Part shown: positions 59,888-64,000 of the stretch, in pieces
How the letters are laid out: each line of letters starts with the position of its first letter
Numbering within the stretch: position 1 is the first letter of the stretch
Source of the DNA: Hymenobacter ginkgonis
GTDB lineage: Bacteria > Bacteroidota > Bacteroidia > Cytophagales > Hymenobacteraceae
Direction of reading: 5' to 3'
DNA: 64,000 bases
Assembly (NCBI RefSeq): GCF_009755225.1
Contig: NZ_WQKZ01000003.1
Coordinates: 992,001-1,056,000, forward strand
The notes under the pieces: generated by a model
The model's input: only the letters and a program-made list of their open reading frames with translations
Database searches by the model: none
What the model was told of the DNA's origin: nothing
Position numbers and translations under genes: made by a program

Positions 59888-61099
59888 TTATTCCACGACC
59901 AGCTTGCGGACGGCATCGCCCACGCGCACCTGGTAGAGGCCAGGTGACAAGCTGGCGATGTCGAGCGTGCCGGTAAGCGGGAGCGCAGGAGTGGCCAAGC
60001 ACACGCGGCCCGTAAGGTCGTAAATGGTGACGGGGACATTGGCCGGTGCCTGCCCCAGGGTCAGCGTACCACGGGCGGGGTTTGGCGAGAGCGTGAACCC
60101 TACGGGCGTGGCCGCGTGCGTGGCCGTGACAATTCCCCCGGTCAGGGTATAGATTTCCAGCGCCCCGTTGAGTAAGTAAACGTTCGGGCCGTTGGCAGCT
60201 AGGCCCAGCGAGTTGGAGCGTGCGGCGACAGTCGCCAGTAGCACCGGCGCAGTGGGGGTGCTGATGCTAAACGCCTGCAACGTACTAGGGCTGCTGACCA
60301 CAAAAGCATACAGGCCGGTGGTATACACGGTTGTGCTGCTCATAGCCAGTTGGGTGCCACCATTGTTGGCAATGCTACTGAGTAACACCGGATTTAAGGG
60401 GTCGCTCACGTTGTAGATGTATACCGTGCCGGCAGTGGCCGTGGCCGCTAGGACGCCGGCAGCCAGCTTGCCGCTTACCGCCCCAATGGCGCCCGTAAGC
60501 GTTGCGTGCAGCCTGGGCTGGCTAGGCGTGCTCAGGTCGTAAACGTAGCACTGGCTGCCGCTCTGCGCGTAGGCTACCGTGCCGTTTAGGGTGATGTTAT
60601 CCGCTGGGCAGGCCAGCGTGCCGAGTTGGTTGAGGGTGGGGTCAAAGACCTGCAACTGGCCTGTGTTCGTAACCAGGCAGACCAGGGAGCTATTAGCGGC
60701 CATGCTGAACGAGGGGGCCGAAATAGTGATTAGCCTGCCCGTAACGGGGGCGGTAGGGACGCTCACGTCTACCAACTGCAGCGTTCCCGGGTAGGGGTAG
60801 GGGTCGCTTATTTGCCCCCGCACGTAAGCTTTGGTGCCGCTCACCACCACGCTACGGGCCTGATTGGCGGCGGTGGCGGCCTTAAAAACCGGGGCACTCG
60901 GCGTGCTCGCGTCGTAAATCCGCAACTGCCGAGAGCCAAAGTCGGCCAGGTAGACCATAGAGCCATTGGCCGCAATATTGAGCGAAGTGCCCGTGTAGCC
61001 GTCGTTCAGGCTGGCCGCGCGCGTAAGGGTTTGGGCAGAAGCCGCATAAGCGCTAAGCAAAGCAAAGCTTAGCAAGAAGCTGGATAAGGGCTGTGGCAT
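59888..61099 (-). CDS. Secreted repeat protein with T9SS C-terminal domain
   Basis: 403 residues. Signal peptide (MPQPLSSFLLSFALLSAYA...), then five or more LVIVD-type beta-propeller repeats (e.g. VYLADFGSRQLRIYDASTPS, YVYDLSTPSQPRLHATL), and a type A sorting domain at the end: FTLSPNPARGTLTLGQAP, SLSPGLYQVRVGDAVRKLVV. Exported by the type IX system and anchored at the cell surface. Function unknown, probably adhesion or binding. Confidence 0.9.
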   Translation of the reverse strand: MPQPLSSFLLSFALLSAYAASAQTLTRAASLNDGYTGTSLNIAANGSMVYLADFGSRQLRIYDASTPSAPVFKAATAANQARSVVVSGTKAYVRGQISDPYPYPGTLQLVDVSVPTAPVTGRLITISAPSFSMAANSSLVCLVTNTGQLQVFDPTLNQLGTLACPADNITLNGTVAYAQSGSQCYVYDLSTPSQPRLHATLTGAIGAVSGKLAAGVLAATATAGTVYIYNVSDPLNPVLLSSIANNGGTQLAMSSTTVYTTGLYAFVVSSPSTLQAFSISTPTAPVLLATVAARSNSLGLAANGPNVYLLNGALEIYTLTGGIVTATHAATPVGFTLSPNPARGTLTLGQAPANVPVTIYDLTGRVCLATPALPLTGTLDIASLSPGLYQVRVGDAVRKLVVE

Positions 61100-61308
61100 G
61101 GGGTGGGAAGAAAAAAGCCGCCAAAAATACGCCTACTTCCTATCCAAGGTTATGCCTGCAAACGCGAAAGAGTCGGGGGTAGCCGTTGGGCTATTTCGCG
61201 TTACTTATCAACCAGTTGTGCTTCGCAGATGTCTGCGAAGCGGTTGCGGCTGCTCTCGGTGCGGCGCCCGATATACCCAGTGGCTTTAGCTATTTCAGGA
61301 GTCGCTAG

Positions 61309-61554
61309 CTACTTCTTAATCGGACTCGTACTTACCGGAACCTGCATATCCGCGGGCTTGCTCTTCTGCTCCATTTTTTGACCGAGGGCTTTGCTATCCT
61401 TGACCACTTTGGGGCCCTTGTAGGTAGCCGCGCGCTGGTCGGGCGTCTTGGTGCTGGGCTTGGCCGGGCTAGGGTTGTCGTGGGGGGTAGCAGGCGTTTG
61501 GGCCTGAGCCGTGCTCAGAGCGAGGAGGCTGGCCACTGCGAGAAGCGTTTTCAT
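61309..61554 (-). CDS. Small secreted protein, unknown
   Basis: 81 residues. Signal peptide MKTLLAVASLLALSTAQAQ with AQAQ cleavage, then a Pro/Lys/Thr-rich low-complexity chain (PSPAKPSTKTPDQRAATYKG) without cysteines. Typical of small periplasmic proteins in Bacteroidota; no family recognised. Confidence 0.6.
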   Translation of the reverse strand: MKTLLAVASLLALSTAQAQTPATPHDNPSPAKPSTKTPDQRAATYKGPKVVKDSKALGQKMEQKSKPADMQVPVSTSPIKK

Positions 61555-61641
61555 AAGCTTAGGGTGGGTTAGAGAGGTATTGTGTGAGTAGTAACAGCTT
61601 TGTGGTTCTTAGCGGGACATCTAATTGCAGGCGGAAGCAGG

Positions 61642-61947
61642 CTACAAGCCCTGCTCACAATTAACTGCCAGGCGTAGGGTCTGCAACGCCAGTACGAGGG
61701 CCTCTACTAAATAGGCCTGTAAGTCTCGTGCCAGCAGCTCTGATTGCTGCTGGAGCGTGCGCAAACGTGTTTCCAGCAGCAGTATGCTCGGTTCGGCGCT
61801 TGGGCAGAGGTGCAGGTCGTGCAGCAGGTTTGTCACGCGAGCCAAGATGTTCTTCAAGTCGACAACCTCCGTACTCCTTGGTATAAGATTTTCCCGCGCT
61901 AACCCCAGGTGGCGACTTAGTAAATCTGCTAGCGTGGCATCTTTCAT
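61642..61947 (-). CDS. Unknown helical protein
   Basis: 101 residues from ATG 61947 (MKDATLADLLSRHLGLAREN). A longer open frame upstream of this is not supported by composition and overlaps the DUF3606 gene. All-helical with Leu-rich heptads (LLETRLRTLQQQSELLARDL), perhaps dimerising. No family recognised. Confidence 0.5.
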   Translation of the reverse strand: MKDATLADLLSRHLGLARENLIPRSTEVVDLKNILARVTNLLHDLHLCPSAEPSILLLETRLRTLQQQSELLARDLQAYLVEALVLALQTLRLAVNCEQGL

Positions 61948-62021
61948 GGTAGGGGCCGGTAGGTTTAATTTAAGTGATGGGCGCGGGCGCGCAGCAACTT
62001 CAACGTGCTTAAAAGGGTTAT

Positions 62022-62186
62022 TTACCGGCTGAGGTGGGCTTGCACATCGCTCACAAGCAAGCCCACCGCGAGCACGGCATTGCGCAGGCGGGTCTCCGTG
62101 CAGTTGAAGGTACGACACCAGTAATTCACTTCGTTGGTAGACAAGACATTGACGCGAGTAGCGTCGGCGGGGATAGCAGGATACAT
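62022..62186 (-). CDS. DUF3606-domain small protein
   Basis: 54 residues from ATG 62186. TRVNVLSTNEVNYWCRTFNC then TETRLRNAVLAVGLLVSDVQ and AHLSR match the DUF3606 pattern (xxRINVxxxxEVxYWxxxFGVxxxxLxxAVxxVG). Function unknown; such short genes are common and easily overlooked. Confidence 0.75.
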   Translation of the reverse strand: MYPAIPADATRVNVLSTNEVNYWCRTFNCTETRLRNAVLAVGLLVSDVQAHLSR

Positions 62187-62233
62187 AACAATTAGATGGG
62201 GATGGTATAGCCGGTGTACAGTAACGGCAAGTG

Positions 62234-62716
62234 CTAAGGAAGGCGTGCGTCTTTAAATACTCCGTTGGTAATCGTACTGGTGGCCGTGTAAAAGGTCGTG
62301 CCCGAGAAGGTGCCCTCAAGTACGCCAGTACTTGTTTCCGTGAGCGTTGCCAGGCGGTTGTTGTCGTAGCTGGCCCCCACAGCTTGGCTGCTGTTGTGGT
62401 AAATGCTTGACGTGAGTACGTAGGGCGGCTGCCCGGCCAGCCGTTCAAAATTGAGGGTAAGCGCTTCGCTCGTGCCGGTGGTGGGCGCCGTGGTGTTCAG
62501 GGTGATGAGCAAATCTTCGAAAGTCTGTCCCCCCTTGTTCATGCGGGAGCTAAGTTGGGCCATTACCTGGCAGCTTATTAAGCGGCCATCGAGCAGGTAG
62601 CTGCCAACACCAGGCGTAGGGGTGAGGGTAGGCAACGGCTGGTCTTTTTTGGCGCACGCACTCACGCCTAGTACCAGCGCAAAGGCGAGGAGTAGGGGCG
62701 AGAGAAGGCGTCGCAT
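62234..62716 (-). CDS. Lipoprotein, unknown
   Basis: 160 residues. Signal peptide with lipobox (LLLAFALVLGVSAC), then a beta-rich domain (EALTLNFERLAGQPPYVLTS, GVLEGTFSGTTFYTATSTIT) typical of small Bacteroidota outer-membrane lipoproteins of the DUF6252 type in appearance, though I cannot name the family. Single gene. Confidence 0.7.
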   Translation of the reverse strand: MRRLLSPLLLAFALVLGVSACAKKDQPLPTLTPTPGVGSYLLDGRLISCQVMAQLSSRMNKGGQTFEDLLITLNTTAPTTGTSEALTLNFERLAGQPPYVLTSSIYHNSSQAVGASYDNNRLATLTETSTGVLEGTFSGTTFYTATSTITNGVFKDARLP

Positions 62717-63216
62717 GGGAGTATGAAGGAGAGCGCAGTTGGTGCACCGTGGGTTTAGGAGGTTTGCTTAAAGAGTATGATTATCTGAATGATGCACTTC
62801 TTATCGGTGAGCGGGCTGGCAATGGGTACAATCTCTTTTGTGGCAGCAGCAATTGTTCAGCTGGGCGTTGTTGGTAATGGGGTTATAGTCATTGAAATTG
62901 TTCGGAATATAATACTAATTCGGCGCTAGTCGACTTGCGCGAACTCATTGCCCAGGTCAATGGCTGGTGTAGGTGGGCTTTCAGCAAGAGGTCTGTGCCC
63001 CCATTGGTCTTGACCGCACAACGTTGGCTACGCAGGGGGTAGTAAAACGCAGCAGGCGCTCCATTCGGGGCAAATAAAACTGAGAGCCGTTCCGCGCTGC
63101 CCCGCTGGTCAAGTGGCTCGACGGTACGACCAAAAAGTAAGCCAAGGGCTGCCTAGCTAGATGCGAGGGAACCCAGCAAAAAGAACACCAGTAATTGCCC
63201 AGCCGCGTTTCACTCG
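62717..63216. other. Intergenic, nothing assigned
   Basis: 500 nt. A minus-strand blocked frame near 62935-63130 (VLFAPNGAPAAFYYPLRSQR) could be worn coding sequence; no family recognised. Confidence 0.35.
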
Positions 63217-63497
63217 CCTATAAGTGCGCCAGCCACCAGTAGGTGTGCTGCTTGAAGCGCTGGTACCAGCGCCACAGCCAGTACAGGGCTAGCACCGCCA
63301 GCGCCCACACCAGGTAGGCCCGGCCCAGGCTAGGGACGTAGGCGGGCAGCTACGCGCTAGCGGGGACAAAAGCCAGCACCGGCGGCACGAATGGCACATG
63401 GTGCAGCAGCGCCCACTCGGCATTGGCCCGGATGTTGGGCACCAGAAGCCGCGCGGCTAAGAATCGGGGGAAGTGGTAGCGGGCAGGCTGGTCATAA
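63217..63497 (-). pseudogene. Membrane-protein fragment with internal stop
   Basis: The minus strand reads HFPRFLAARLLVPNIRANAE, HHVPFVPPVLAFVPASA, a TAG stop, then SLGRAYLVWALAVLALYWLW and QRFKQHTYWWLAHL. One clear membrane helix in the second half. Too short and interrupted to be functional; the family is not identified. Confidence 0.55.
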
Positions 63498-63538
63498 GCA
63501 GGGTAGGGGGTAAGATGAAAATAAGCGGACGCGGCAGC

Positions 63539-63709
63539 TTACCCCGGCTCCAGCGCCGCCTCGTGGCTGTGCCTGGCTCTGTAATCGGTGGGCGAGTGCC
63601 CGGTCATATCCTTGGATACCGTGCAAAAGGCCTAGGCATCCGAACAACTTGCCGCGTACATCACCTCATTCACTATTTCGTGCGACAACTCCAGCTTGGC
63701 GCGTCTTAG
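63539..63709 (-). pseudogene. AraC-family regulator C-terminal fragment
   Basis: The minus strand reads RRAKLELSHEIVNEVMYAAS then a TAG, then AFCTVSKDMTGHSPTDYRAR, the second helix-turn-helix of AraC proteins (cf. INEVAYxxGYSDxxxFxRxFKKxxGxSPxxYR). The N-terminal sensing domain is absent and an internal stop is present. Remnant only. Confidence 0.7.
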
Positions 63710-64000
63710 TTGGAGACCGGAACGATGCTGCCCACCATGTGCCCGGCCGGAATAAGAATGGAGATGTGTTTCCTGGCTTAAAACTGTAGAGTAAAAGTTG
63801 TCGCATTCGCCCCCTTACTTAGTCACGAATCCCCCCGTCTTTGCCGCTATCTGGCCAATAAATTTGCTAAAAAAATTAGCTGGCACTATCCTCCGTTTTA
63901 TTGCTTGAAACCCCCTCTAGCTATGACTTCGCGCACTATTACCCGCTTCTACTAGAGCTTTATGTTCCCTTTTGCCTGCTGCTGCTGACTGACAGCGTAG
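63710..64000. other. Window end, nothing assigned
   Basis: 290 nt, rather AT-rich between 63780 and 63930. A start-like ATG near 63922 leads to a stop within about 10 codons. No gene supported. Confidence 0.35.

Noticed and set aside
1..64000. CRISPR arrays, rRNA, tRNA, complete insertion sequences
   Set aside because: Scanned by eye on both strands; no regularly spaced repeats, no rRNA blocks, no DDE transposase motifs found.

Overview
The window looks like chromosomal DNA of a GC-rich Bacteroidota bacterium, most likely Hymenobacter or a close relative. The signs are a secreted protein with a type IX secretion (T9SS) C-terminal domain (59888-61099), promoters with a TAnnTTTG-type -7 element, a SprB-like segment in the first gene, PAS histidine kinases and BLUF proteins of the Hymenobacter style, and high GC with frequent CTA/GTA codons. 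The assignment rests on recognition by eye, not on a search. No rRNA, tRNA or CRISPR array was seen.

Layout. 1-7260: the right-hand part of a prophage or tail-like module (tail-associated proteins, gp10-like protein, tape measure protein with four 80-residue repeats), closed by a strong terminator. 7407-9517: a BLUF photoreceptor gene 6 nt upstream of a small serine recombinase, then an RsbQ-like hydrolase. 9581-11518: a long hairpin, two dead genes (fructose-1,6-bisphosphatase and an outer-membrane beta-barrel) and a dispersed palindromic repeat. 11534-16592: glycerol regulon, glpD-glpK-glpF, divergent from a DeoR-type regulator. 16928-31728: mostly minus-strand housekeeping and accessory genes (lysS, prc, MOSC, cupin, Kazal lipoprotein, YtxH/CsbD stress proteins, RhtA-like exporter) with two frameshifted genes. 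32077-43409: regulation-rich stretch: ECF sigma factor, a cNMP-binding histidine kinase coupled to a REC/thioredoxin-reductase-like fusion, GAPDH, PAS kinase, receiver protein and a LytS/LytTR pair. 43537-47348: esterase lipoprotein, catalase-like protein, SDR.

47980-59295 is the most interesting region: a co-directional run of two paralogous acidic/glycine-rich proteins, a HEVGH metalloprotein, a 668-residue unknown protein, an alpha-oxoamine-synthase-like PLP enzyme, a protein with deaminase-like and GHH motifs, an M20 peptidase, a possible 20-codon peptide gene and an amidohydrolase. A sigma-54-type -24/-12 promoter lies in front of it and a convergent sigma-54 activator (with an altered GAFTGA loop) behind it. 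I do not know a described system with this composition.

59888-64000: T9SS surface protein, several small secreted or cytosolic unknowns including an overlooked DUF3606 gene, and gene debris (a membrane-protein fragment and an AraC fragment, each with an internal stop). Across the window at least eight genes are broken, and the 9-mer GGGGGTAGG/CCTACCCCC recurs far more often than base composition predicts.
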